Assembly (NCBI GenBank): GCA_964221845.1
Contig: CAXPZW010000007.1
Span: forward strand, 1-64,000
DNA length: 64,000 nucleotides
Reading direction: 5' to 3'
Origin: CAXPZW01 sp964221845
Lineage (GTDB): Bacteria > Bacteroidota > Bacteroidia > Flavobacteriales_D > Sanyastnellaceae
A program made the position numbers and the translations under genes. The notes beneath the pieces are model-generated. The model did no database searches, was not told where the DNA came from, and saw nothing but the letters and a program-made list of their open reading frames with translations. Positions 52,293-60,130 of the stretch are shown here, piece by piece; the first letter of the stretch is position 1; each line of letters opens with the position of its first letter.

Positions 52293-54557
52293 TTATTTGG
52301 TCTGCGCGTCTACCACCGCAATGCGCACCATGTTCAGGATTTCCCGAACCGAGCTGCCCATTTGCAGCACGTGGAAGCTTTTGCGCATGCCAATGAGTAC
52401 CGGTCCGGTACTCTCCAGCTCTGCAAGTTCCTGCATGAGTTTGTACGCAATGTTGCCCGCGCTGAGGTTGGGGAAGATCAGCACGTTGGTGTTGCGGCGT
52501 TGCAGTTCGCTGAACGGGAAGATCTCCTTGCGCAGCTGTTGGTTGAGCGCGAAGTTGGCTTGCATCTCGCCGTCCACCACCAGGTCGGGGGCTTCGTCGT
52601 GCAGGATGCGCACGGCTTCGGCCACTTTGGTGGCGTCTTGGCCTTTGGCCGAACCAAAGTTGCCGTAGCTCAACATGGCAATGCGCGGAGTGATCTTCAT
52701 GCGCTTGACCGCCTTGGCGGTGAGCAGGGCAATGTCGGCCAGCTCACGAGCGGTGGGGTTCACGTTTACCGTAGTGTCGGCAAAGAACATGGGCCCCTGC
52801 TTGGTTTGGAAGATGTACATCCCGGCCACCATGCTCGCGTCCTCTTCGGTGCCGATCACGTGCAGTGCCGGACGGATCACATCCGGGTACTTGCGGGTGA
52901 TGCCCGAGATCAGGGCGTCCGCTTCACCGGTTTCCACCATCATGGCGCCATAGTAGTTGCGGTCGCGCATGGCGCGCTCAGCTTCAAACAGGGTCAGGCC
53001 TTTGCGTTTGCGGCGTTCAAAGAGCTCGGCGGCAAAGGCTTGGCGCATGGGTTTGTAGGCCTCAGAGCGCGGGTCGAGGATTTGCACCTCGCCCAACTCC
53101 AGGTTGTGCTCGTCCATCATCTCTTGGATGCGCTCGGGGTTGCCTAGCAAGATGGGTTCGGCAATGCCTTCGTCAATGGCGGCTTCGGCGGCCTTCAGGA
53201 TTTTGTAGTGCTCGGCTTCGGCAAACACCACGCGCATGGGACGTTTGCGCGCACGTTCTGCAATGCTGCGCTGGAGCTTATTGTCTCGTCCAAGGCGGGC
53301 GTCAAGGTTTTGCTCGTAAGTTTCCCAGTCTTCAATGGGCTCTTGGGCCACGCCGCTTTCGATGGCTGCCTTGGCTACCGCTACCGAAATGCGGGTGATG
53401 AGTCGCGGATCGAGCGGTTTGGGAATGATCAGGTCGCGTCCAAAGGCAATGTTGCGCATGTCGTACGCCTCGTTCACCTCGTCGGGCACAGGTTCTTTGG
53501 CGAGTTCTGCCAAGGCCTTGACCGCAGCCAATTTCATGGCGTCGTTGATGGATGTGGCTCGCACATCCAACGCGCCGCGGAAGATGTAGGGGAAGCCCAA
53601 TACGTTGTTCACCTGGTTTGGGTGATCTGAGCGGCCGGTGGCCATGATCAGGTCCTTTCGCACGCGCATAGCGGTGGCGTAAGGAATCTCGGGCTCAGGG
53701 TTGGCCAGGGCAAATACGATAGGGTCGTCGGCCATGGAGGTCACCATGTCTTCGTCCACAATGCCCGAGGTCGACAGGCCCAGGAACACATCGGCGCCTT
53801 TCATAGCGTCCGAAAGGGACTTGATCTTGCGATCGGTAGCCCAGAGTTGCTTGCGGGAGTTGAGGTCCTTGCGGTCTGAGGTGATGGCACCCTTGGAATC
53901 GAACACCACAATGTTTTCCTTCTTGGCGCCCAATTGCACAAACAGGTTCAGGCAAGACATGGATGCCGCACCTGCGCCGCTAACCACAATCTTGACCTTG
54001 CCGATTTCTTTTTCGGCCAATTCCAGGGCGTTGAGCAGCGCGGCAGAACCGATGATGGCGGTGCCGTGCTGGTCGTCGTGCATGATGGGGATCTTCAGTT
54101 CTGCTTTGAGGCGCTCTTCGATTTCAAAGGCCTCTGGCGCTTTGATGTCTTCGAGGTTGATGCCGCCAAAGGTGGGGGCGATGGCTTTGACCGTATCGAC
54201 AAAGCGGTCCACGTCAGAGGCGTCTACCTCGATGTCAAACACGTCGATATCGGCGAAGATTTTAAAGAGTACGCCCTTGCCCTCCATCACTGGCTTGCTG
54301 GCCTCAGGGCCAATGTTGCCCAGGCCGAGTACAGCGGTACCGTTGCTAATGACCGCCACCAAGTTGCCCTTGCCGGTGTAGCGGTACACGTCTTCGGGGT
54401 GTTCAGCAATCTCAAGACAGGGTTCAGCCACACCAGGAGAGTAAGCGAGCGCGAGGTCGCGTTGCGAGGCAGTGGGCTTGGAGGGGATGACTTCCAGCTT
54501 TCCGGGGCGTCCCTGCTCGTGGTAATCCAGGGCTTCCTTCTTGCGGATTTTAGGCAT
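52293..54557 (-). CDS. maeB: NADP-dependent malic enzyme with C-terminal phosphotransacetylase-like domain
   Basis: 754 residues from the ATG at 54555-54557 ('MPKIRKKEALDYHEQGRPGK'). It oxidatively decarboxylates malate to pyruvate with NADP. The malic domain (~1-160) has 'DLALAYSPGVAEPC' and 'HDDQHGTAIIGSAALLNALE'. The NAD(P)-binding domain (~160-410) has 'KIVVSGAGAASMSCLNLF'. From ~430 to the end is a PTA-like domain ('MRVVFAEAEHYKILKAAEAA', 'SYGNFGSAKGQDATKVAEAV') that in related enzymes is regulatory. Full length. A perfect -7 promoter lies 19 bases upstream. Confidence 0.96.
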   Translation of the reverse strand: MPKIRKKEALDYHEQGRPGKLEVIPSKPTASQRDLALAYSPGVAEPCLEIAEHPEDVYRYTGKGNLVAVISNGTAVLGLGNIGPEASKPVMEGKGVLFKIFADIDVFDIEVDASDVDRFVDTVKAIAPTFGGINLEDIKAPEAFEIEERLKAELKIPIMHDDQHGTAIIGSAALLNALELAEKEIGKVKIVVSGAGAASMSCLNLFVQLGAKKENIVVFDSKGAITSDRKDLNSRKQLWATDRKIKSLSDAMKGADVFLGLSTSGIVDEDMVTSMADDPIVFALANPEPEIPYATAMRVRKDLIMATGRSDHPNQVNNVLGFPYIFRGALDVRATSINDAMKLAAVKALAELAKEPVPDEVNEAYDMRNIAFGRDLIIPKPLDPRLITRISVAVAKAAIESGVAQEPIEDWETYEQNLDARLGRDNKLQRSIAERARKRPMRVVFAEAEHYKILKAAEAAIDEGIAEPILLGNPERIQEMMDEHNLELGEVQILDPRSEAYKPMRQAFAAELFERRKRKGLTLFEAERAMRDRNYYGAMMVETGEADALISGITRKYPDVIRPALHVIGTEEDASMVAGMYIFQTKQGPMFFADTTVNVNPTARELADIALLTAKAVKRMKITPRIAMLSYGNFGSAKGQDATKVAEAVRILHDEAPDLVVDGEMQANFALNQQLRKEIFPFSELQRRNTNVLIFPNLSAGNIAYKLMQELAELESTGPVLIGMRKSFHVLQMGSSVREILNMVRIAVVDAQTK

Positions 54558-54575
54558 AGTAGCAGTTTGAGCGCC

Positions 54576-54583
54576 CAAAATTA
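54576..54583 (-). promoter_or_regulatory. maeB -7 promoter element
   Basis: On the minus strand TAATTTTG matches TAnnTTTG, 18 bases before the maeB ATG. It probably also serves ruvA and sprA by read-through. Confidence 0.55.
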
Positions 54584-54842
54584 ACCCTCAAGGCGCTATC
54601 CCTGACGCGCCGAAGGCGTGAGGTTTTCTTCGTGTATTTGCGATAGAAGTGTCCCGTTCCCTTGACTTCCTAAGTGCGTATTTGGGCTTACCCAATAGCC
54701 AAAGCGCTTGATTTAAGAGGGTTTACAGACAAAATAAATTGGAACTCCAAAGGGAATATAGAGGGGTACGTCGTGATGGTTTGGGGTAAGAAAATACCTA
54801 CATTCGTCGTCCGCATAGAAAATGAACGGTTAACCAATATTT

Positions 54843-56291
54843 ATGATGAAAACTGTACGCATTATTGCTGCTGCCTTCGCAGCACTCTTCGCGACTACTG
54901 CCTCAGCGCAGATCGCAGACGGTAGCGTTGCTCCTGACTTCACTACCACCGATATCAACGGCAACACCGTAACTCTCGCCGAGTACATGGACGCCGGTAA
55001 GACTGTCATTATGGACGTGTCTGCTACCTGGTGTGGTCCTTGCTGGAGCTACCACAACACCGGTATCCTCGAAGCGTTTTACTCGCTGTTCGGCCCTGAA
55101 GGTGCTGACGTAGCTACCGTACTCTACGTAGAAGGTGATGCTTCTACCACCCTCGAAGACATCTACGGTACTGGCTCTGACACTTGGGGCGACTGGACTG
55201 CCGGTGTTGATTACCCTATCATCGACGATGCTGACATCGCCGACGCTTACGAGATTACTTACTATCCAACCATCTACAAGATCTGTCCTGACGGTTTGGT
55301 ATACGAAATAGGTCAGCTTTCACTGGAAGGCCTGATCGAAGAAGCCCTCGCAGGTTGTGACAACGCTGCTTCAGGTGCATTCCCTTACCTGTCTGCCTAC
55401 ACCGGTGACGCTGCTTCTTGTGGCGACGCTGAGATTCGTGCTGACGTCGTAAACTACGGCGACATGGACGTGACCTCTGCTTCATTCGACCTGTACGTAG
55501 ACGGCACCATGGAAGGTACCTACCCATGGAGCGGTACCATCGCTGCTGGCGCTACCGAGACTGTAGTTCTGACTTCAATCTCAACTCCAGGTAACACCGA
55601 CATCGAGATCATCATGACCGAAGCCAACGGCAACGCACTCGAGCAATACACCACTGGTTACATTGCTCCTGCTGCTGACGCTACCACTTGGTGGACTGTT
55701 GAGATCCTGACCGACTGCTGGCCAGGTGAGACCACTTGGGAAGTACGTGACGCTTCAGGCGCTACTGTACAGTCAGGCGGTCCTTACACCGACGCTCAAA
55801 CTGAAATCACCGAAGGATTCGGTTTGCCTTCAACCGGTTGCTACTCGTTCTTCATGTACGATTCATACGGCGACGGTCTGAACGGGTCAATCTGGTCTTC
55901 TTGTGGTGTTGACGGTAACTACACCGTTTCTACCGCTGCTGGTGTGATCGCTTCGAACGACGGTTCAGTTCCTTTCGCTCAGGAAGTAGCTGGTGCGAAC
56001 GCTACCACTGTAAGCGTAGACGAGGTTGCTGCTAACGCTTCACTCAACGTGTACCCGAACCCAACTTCAGACATCCTGAACGTAAACGTATCATTGGTAA
56101 ACGCTGCTGACCTGTCACTGGACGTATTCAACGCCCTCGGCCAACGCGTAATGACCAAAGATTTCGGTACCATGATGAGCGGCCAAGTTGTTCACCAACT
56201 GGACCTCTCAGGTCTCCAGTCAGGTGTATACACCGTAAACATGACTGCTGGCAACGAAGTATCAACCGTACGTGTCAACGTAGCGCGTTAA
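54843..56291 (+). CDS. Exported thioredoxin-fold protein with type A T9SS sorting domain
   Basis: 482 residues with signal peptide 'MKTVRIIAAAFAALFATTAS'. Residues ~25-170 are a TlpA/thioredoxin domain with active-site C64-G-P-C67 ('VSATWCGPCWSYHNTGI') and a cis-Pro region 'ITYYPTIYKICPDG'. Two beta domains follow (~185-390), the second with a pre-peptidase-like 'GLPSTGCYSFFMYDSYGDGL'. The sorting domain is at the end ('NVYPNPTSDILNVNVSL' to 'GVYTVNMTAGNEVSTVRVNV'). So it is a cell-surface or extracellular thioredoxin. Codon use is of the highly expressed kind. The 285 bases upstream are AT-rich with only a degenerate promoter (TACATTCG at 54799-54806). Confidence 0.88.
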   Translation: MMKTVRIIAAAFAALFATTASAQIADGSVAPDFTTTDINGNTVTLAEYMDAGKTVIMDVSATWCGPCWSYHNTGILEAFYSLFGPEGADVATVLYVEGDASTTLEDIYGTGSDTWGDWTAGVDYPIIDDADIADAYEITYYPTIYKICPDGLVYEIGQLSLEGLIEEALAGCDNAASGAFPYLSAYTGDAASCGDAEIRADVVNYGDMDVTSASFDLYVDGTMEGTYPWSGTIAAGATETVVLTSISTPGNTDIEIIMTEANGNALEQYTTGYIAPAADATTWWTVEILTDCWPGETTWEVRDASGATVQSGGPYTDAQTEITEGFGLPSTGCYSFFMYDSYGDGLNGSIWSSCGVDGNYTVSTAAGVIASNDGSVPFAQEVAGANATTVSVDEVAANASLNVYPNPTSDILNVNVSLVNAADLSLDVFNALGQRVMTKDFGTMMSGQVVHQLDLSGLQSGVYTVNMTAGNEVSTVRVNVAR

Positions 56292-56310
56292 GAAGTTGCT
56301 AAACGCATAG

Positions 56311-56363
56311 AAAGTCAGCAGTTTGGTATGGCGGTTGCCACACTCAGACTGCTGACTTTTTTT
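56311..56363 (+). terminator. Intrinsic terminator after the T9SS thioredoxin gene
   Basis: AAAGTCAGCAGT (56311-56322), a 25-base loop, ACTGCTGACTTT (56348-56359) and a T7 run. A perfect 12-bp stem. It isolates the strongly expressed gene from the following tlpA-like gene. Confidence 0.92.
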
Positions 56364-56383
56364 GATACCCAAAACCCCAACAG

Positions 56384-56878
56384 ATGAAAAACGCAATCCT
56401 CTCGCTCTTCTTGGTTGCCACCGCTTTGGTAGCCACCGCTCAAGCCAAGCCCGTACCCAGCGTCAAGCTGCAGGACATGACCGGCGCCACCGTGGACACC
56501 GGAGCCCTCGAAAACGACGGCAACCCTGTGGTGATTTGCTTCTGGGCCACCTGGTGCAGCCCTTGCAAGAAAGAGCTCAACAACTACGCTGACCTGTACG
56601 CAGATTGGCAAGAGGAATTCGGCGTGAAAATCATCGCGGTGACCATCGACGACCAACGTTCAAAGGCCCGTGTGAAGCCGTACGTGGACGGCGTGGCTTG
56701 GGAGTACGACGTGCTCTACGACCCGAACCGCGACTTTGCCCGTGCCATGGGTGTACAAACCCCTCCGCACACCTTCGTGGTGGACGGTGAAGGCAACATC
56801 GTTCATAGCCACGTGGGTTACACCGACGGCGACGAGGACGAGCTCGAAGAGACCCTGCGCGAGATCACCGGCGGTTAA
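56384..56878 (+). CDS. TlpA-like periplasmic thioredoxin-fold protein
   Basis: 164 residues with signal peptide 'MKNAILSLFLVATALVATAQ'. The thioredoxin motif is C58-S-P-C61 ('VICFWATWCSPCKKELNNYA'), the cis-Pro is in 'GVQTPPHTFVVDGEGNIVHS'. It lacks a sorting domain or lipobox, so it should remain in the periplasm. It begins a run of four genes on the plus strand with DUF6029, Omp28 and a small barrel. Gene order like this suggests that its disulfide chemistry serves the outer-membrane partners, but that is inference. Confidence 0.9.
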   Translation: MKNAILSLFLVATALVATAQAKPVPSVKLQDMTGATVDTGALENDGNPVVICFWATWCSPCKKELNNYADLYADWQEEFGVKIIAVTIDDQRSKARVKPYVDGVAWEYDVLYDPNRDFARAMGVQTPPHTFVVDGEGNIVHSHVGYTDGDEDELEETLREITGG

Positions 56879-56953
56879 TCCGCACGACTCTACTGCCCCG
56901 GGCCGGCGGGGTGAACTCCGGCAACACCTACCAAAATCGATCAATACCAACCC

Positions 56954-58633
56954 ATGAAGCAGGTTACCCTGTTGCTGGCTGCTGCACTTTGGTGTGTAGC
57001 GGGTTTGGCGCAACAACAAGGATCACCCGAGGGCGTGTTCAATGGCAACGTCCAGGTCTTGTTCCAGCAGTACAACGAAGACACCTTGATCAACGCCGTG
57101 CTCCCTCCACAGGAGACCGGGATCAACATGTACAGCAACCTGATTTACACCCGTGGCAAGTTCTCGGCCGGCGGGCGCATCGAATCCTACATTCCGCCCA
57201 TCCAGGGTTTCCCTCCGGGGTTCAACGGCACAGGTATCGGTTACCGCTTCCTGCGCTACTCAGGCGATATGTTCGACATCACCGCGGGAAACTTCTACGA
57301 CCAATTCGGAACCGGCATGATCTTCCGCTCCTACGAGGAGCGTGACCTGGGCATTGACAACGCCATGGACGGCATCCGCCTCATCTTGCGCCCCATGCCC
57401 GGCATCACCCTGAAAGGCATTTACGGCGTGCAGCGCGCGGCCTTCGACAACGGCCTGGTCAATGGCGAGGGCTTGATCCGCGCCGTGGACGGCGAGGTCA
57501 ACCTCAATTACTTGCTGGACAGCTGGGCGGGCAAAGACCTGCGCCTGAGTTTCGGCGGCAGCTTCCTGAGCAAATTCCAGGACGGCAACGACATCACCAA
57601 AGACACCCTGCAACTGCGTCTGCCCAAAAACGTGGCAGCCTACCAGATGCGCACCGAAATCGCTTACAAGAACCTCACGTTCAACGGCGAGTTCGTCCAC
57701 AAAATCAACGACCCCAGCCAAGACAACCTCTTCACCTACCGCGACGGCTATGCCATCTTCGGAAACCTGTCTTGGAGCAAGAAGGGCATCGGGGTCAACC
57801 TGCAGTACAAGTCGCTGGACAACATGAGCTTCCGCTCGGACCGCAACGCATCCAACTTTGCGCTGCCGATCAACTTCCTGCCGGCCATCACCCAGCAGCA
57901 CACCTACAACCTCGCCGCTACCCTGTACCCTTACGCTACGGTGATCAACGGTGAAAGCGGCTACGCAGCAGAGATCTTCTACAAGATCCCACGTGGATCC
58001 AAGCTCGGCGGCAAGTACGGTACCGACATTTCGGTGAACTACGTGCAAGTGACTGACGTGCCCAAGACCCCGTTCTCGGACGGTTCGGTGGACGATGCGC
58101 TGTACGGCTACGAGTTCGACGGGCTGTTTGGCCAGAGCGACTCGGTGTTTGTGAAGGACTTCAACTTCACCATCAGCCGCAAGTTCAACAAGAAGTGGAA
58201 GGCCAAGTACGCCTACTTCAACTTCGTGTTCAACGCCGATGCCAACGGTGTGGCCGCGGGCTTCAAGGGCTTTGCGTTTGCCGACATTCACGTGCTGGAG
58301 CTGAACTACAAGATCAAGCCCAAGCACACCCTGCGGACCGAATTCCAGACCCTCTTCACCGACCAAGACAAAGGCGACTGGGCCACTGTTTTGGCCGAGT
58401 ACACCTTCAGTCCGCACTGGTCGTTTTCCATCTTGGACCAATACAACTACGGCAACTCGGATGAAGATCGCCGCGTGCATTACCTTTATGGAGCTGTGAC
58501 CTACACCTCAGGTTCCAACCGCATCTCGGTCGGATATGGTAAGCGCCGCGAGGGGGTATTCTGCATCGGAGGTGTATGTCGTACAGTACCGGCCTCGAAC
58601 GGCCTCGAAATCGCTCTTGCAACCACGTTCTAA
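56954..58633 (+). CDS. DUF6029-type outer-membrane beta-barrel protein
   Basis: 559 residues with signal peptide 'MKQVTLLLAAALWCVAGLAQ'. The body is a series of amphipathic beta strands ('MYSNLIYTRGKFSAGGRIES', 'RFLRYSGDMFDITAGNFYDQ', 'HWSFSILDQYNYGNSDEDRR') and it ends '...EIALATTF' with a final aromatic residue, the mark of an outer-membrane barrel. The 'NFYDQFGTGMIFRSYEERDL' stretch is what I recognise from the Bacteroidota family DUF6029. The role is unknown. It lies 75 bases after the TlpA-like gene and 12 bases before omp28. Confidence 0.8.
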   Translation: MKQVTLLLAAALWCVAGLAQQQGSPEGVFNGNVQVLFQQYNEDTLINAVLPPQETGINMYSNLIYTRGKFSAGGRIESYIPPIQGFPPGFNGTGIGYRFLRYSGDMFDITAGNFYDQFGTGMIFRSYEERDLGIDNAMDGIRLILRPMPGITLKGIYGVQRAAFDNGLVNGEGLIRAVDGEVNLNYLLDSWAGKDLRLSFGGSFLSKFQDGNDITKDTLQLRLPKNVAAYQMRTEIAYKNLTFNGEFVHKINDPSQDNLFTYRDGYAIFGNLSWSKKGIGVNLQYKSLDNMSFRSDRNASNFALPINFLPAITQQHTYNLAATLYPYATVINGESGYAAEIFYKIPRGSKLGGKYGTDISVNYVQVTDVPKTPFSDGSVDDALYGYEFDGLFGQSDSVFVKDFNFTISRKFNKKWKAKYAYFNFVFNADANGVAAGFKGFAFADIHVLELNYKIKPKHTLRTEFQTLFTDQDKGDWATVLAEYTFSPHWSFSILDQYNYGNSDEDRRVHYLYGAVTYTSGSNRISVGYGKRREGVFCIGGVCRTVPASNGLEIALATTF

Positions 58634-58645
58634 GTTGATTCACGC

Positions 58646-59518
58646 ATGAAACGCATTCTTTTCGCCGCACTTGCCGCTTCCCTGGTTCTGGTTTCCTGTG
58701 ACCGCATCGAACCCGAAGAGCTCATCATCCCGAACGACAACGGCTTCCGCTCAGACCTCTACGAGGTGCCCGAGTTTAACGCCAACACCGACAACAATAC
58801 CTACATCCTGTTTGAGGAGTTCACCGGACACCTCTGCAGCAATTGCCCGGGTGCTGCGGTCACTGCACACGACTTGGCGGAGAACTCGCGCGTGATCCTC
58901 TCAGGGGTACACGCTGGCTTCTTGGCCCAACCCGACGCCGATCACCCCGCCGACTACACCACCGATGCCGGTGACGAGTGGTGGCTGCAAATGACCGGAT
59001 CGTTCCTGCCGTGTGCGCGCTTCAACCGCGTGGACCAAGAAGGCGATTGGTACGGCGCCGGCGAATGGCCCGACCAACTCGACGCGTTGCTCTCGGCCAC
59101 CAGCGGCCCGTGCGACGCGCGCCTGCAAATCCAATACGAGTGGGCCGAAGAAAACGGCCACTTCAACGTACACGTCGAAAGCGAATTTGTGAACGCCATG
59201 GCCGGTGACTACCGCATGGAGCTCAGCATCCTGGAGTCGGGCATTGTGTCGCCCCAGTCCAACAACTCGCTCAACGGCAACCCCGCTTACCCCAGCCCCA
59301 CCGCCTACGAATACGAGCACGAGCACGTGTTCCGCGGCAACATGAACGGCACCAACGGCCAGCAAGTGGCCAGCGATCCCGAAGCGGGCTTTAAAACCGT
59401 CAACAGCTACACCATTCCTTGGCCTTCGGACTGGGTGATGGACGATGCCGAACTGATTGCCGTGATCACCGAAGGCTCCACCGGACGCATCATCAACGTG
59501 GCGTATGTCAAGATGTAA
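58646..59518 (+). CDS. Omp28-related lipoprotein
   Basis: 290 residues. A lipobox ends at C18 ('LAASLVLVSCDRIEPEE'), so it is a lipoprotein. The Omp28 domain starts 'YILFEEFTGHLCSNCPGAAV' with a C64-x-x-C67 pair in a thioredoxin-like setting, followed by 'GVHAGFLAQPDADHPADYTT' and 'RFNRVDQEGDWYG'. Omp28 proteins of Porphyromonas are surface-exposed; the CxxC suggests redox or structural disulfides. Its last 14 bases overlap the next gene. Confidence 0.87.
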   Translation: MKRILFAALAASLVLVSCDRIEPEELIIPNDNGFRSDLYEVPEFNANTDNNTYILFEEFTGHLCSNCPGAAVTAHDLAENSRVILSGVHAGFLAQPDADHPADYTTDAGDEWWLQMTGSFLPCARFNRVDQEGDWYGAGEWPDQLDALLSATSGPCDARLQIQYEWAEENGHFNVHVESEFVNAMAGDYRMELSILESGIVSPQSNNSLNGNPAYPSPTAYEYEHEHVFRGNMNGTNGQQVASDPEAGFKTVNSYTIPWPSDWVMDDAELIAVITEGSTGRIINVAYVKM

Positions 59519-60125
59519 GCACCTGCTGCTTGCAGCAGCGCTTCTGGTGGGTGCCAGTGCCGCAGGGCAACGGGTATTCATGGGCGGAATCAACGCCGGC
59601 ATCATCACCAGTCAAATCGACGGGGACAGCTACAGTGGGTTCCACAAGTTTGGCTTCCACGTAGGCGGCCAAATCAGCATGGAGTTCAACGACCGTGCAG
59701 GCCTGCTGTTGGAGCTGGCCTATTCTCAAAAAGGCAGCCGCAACGCCCCCGACCTCACCGACCCAAACAGCAACCCTACGCTGTTCCGTTGGGCACTCAA
59801 CTACATTGAGGTGCCGGTGAGTTACCAGTACATGATTCGGGACAATTGGAGCGCCCAAGCGGGGCTCTACTGGGCGCGTTTGATCAACGGAAAACAAGTG
59901 ATCAACGGCCTGGACCGCGACTTGGATGGCGCCTTCACCAAGGCCGACATTGGTTTCCAAATCGGCACCCAATACCACTTTGGGGAGAACCGCTATTTGC
60001 GCGTGCGCTACTCAGGGTCGGCCATCCCCATGCGCGGGGATGATACCGATGCCCTCAGCAGCAGCTACTGGAATTCAGGCGGGTTCAACATTGTGTTGTA
60101 CCTCACCTACGGCTTCCAGTTCTAG
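59505..60125 (+). CDS. PorT-like small outer-membrane beta-barrel protein
   Basis: 206 residues with signal peptide 'CKHLLLAAALLVGASAAGQ'. It has eight or so amphipathic strands in the arrangement of the OMP_b-brl/PorT group: 'GINAGIITSQIDGDSYSGFH', 'LLLELAYSQKGSRN', 'NYIEVPVSYQYMIRDNWSAQ', and a terminal 'FNIVLYLTYGFQF'. The family includes the T9SS accessory PorT but also many unassigned barrels, so the name is only structural. The start overlaps omp28 by 14 bases, implying coupled translation. Confidence 0.8.
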   Translation: MSRCKHLLLAAALLVGASAAGQRVFMGGINAGIITSQIDGDSYSGFHKFGFHVGGQISMEFNDRAGLLLELAYSQKGSRNAPDLTDPNSNPTLFRWALNYIEVPVSYQYMIRDNWSAQAGLYWARLINGKQVINGLDRDLDGAFTKADIGFQIGTQYHFGENRYLRVRYSGSAIPMRGDDTDALSSSYWNSGGFNIVLYLTYGFQF

Positions 60126-60130
60126 CCAGA

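Noticed and set aside
54674..54925. An 83-codon frame in the AT-rich gap before the T9SS thioredoxin gene
   Set aside because: It runs out of frame into the signal peptide of the real gene and has no family features.
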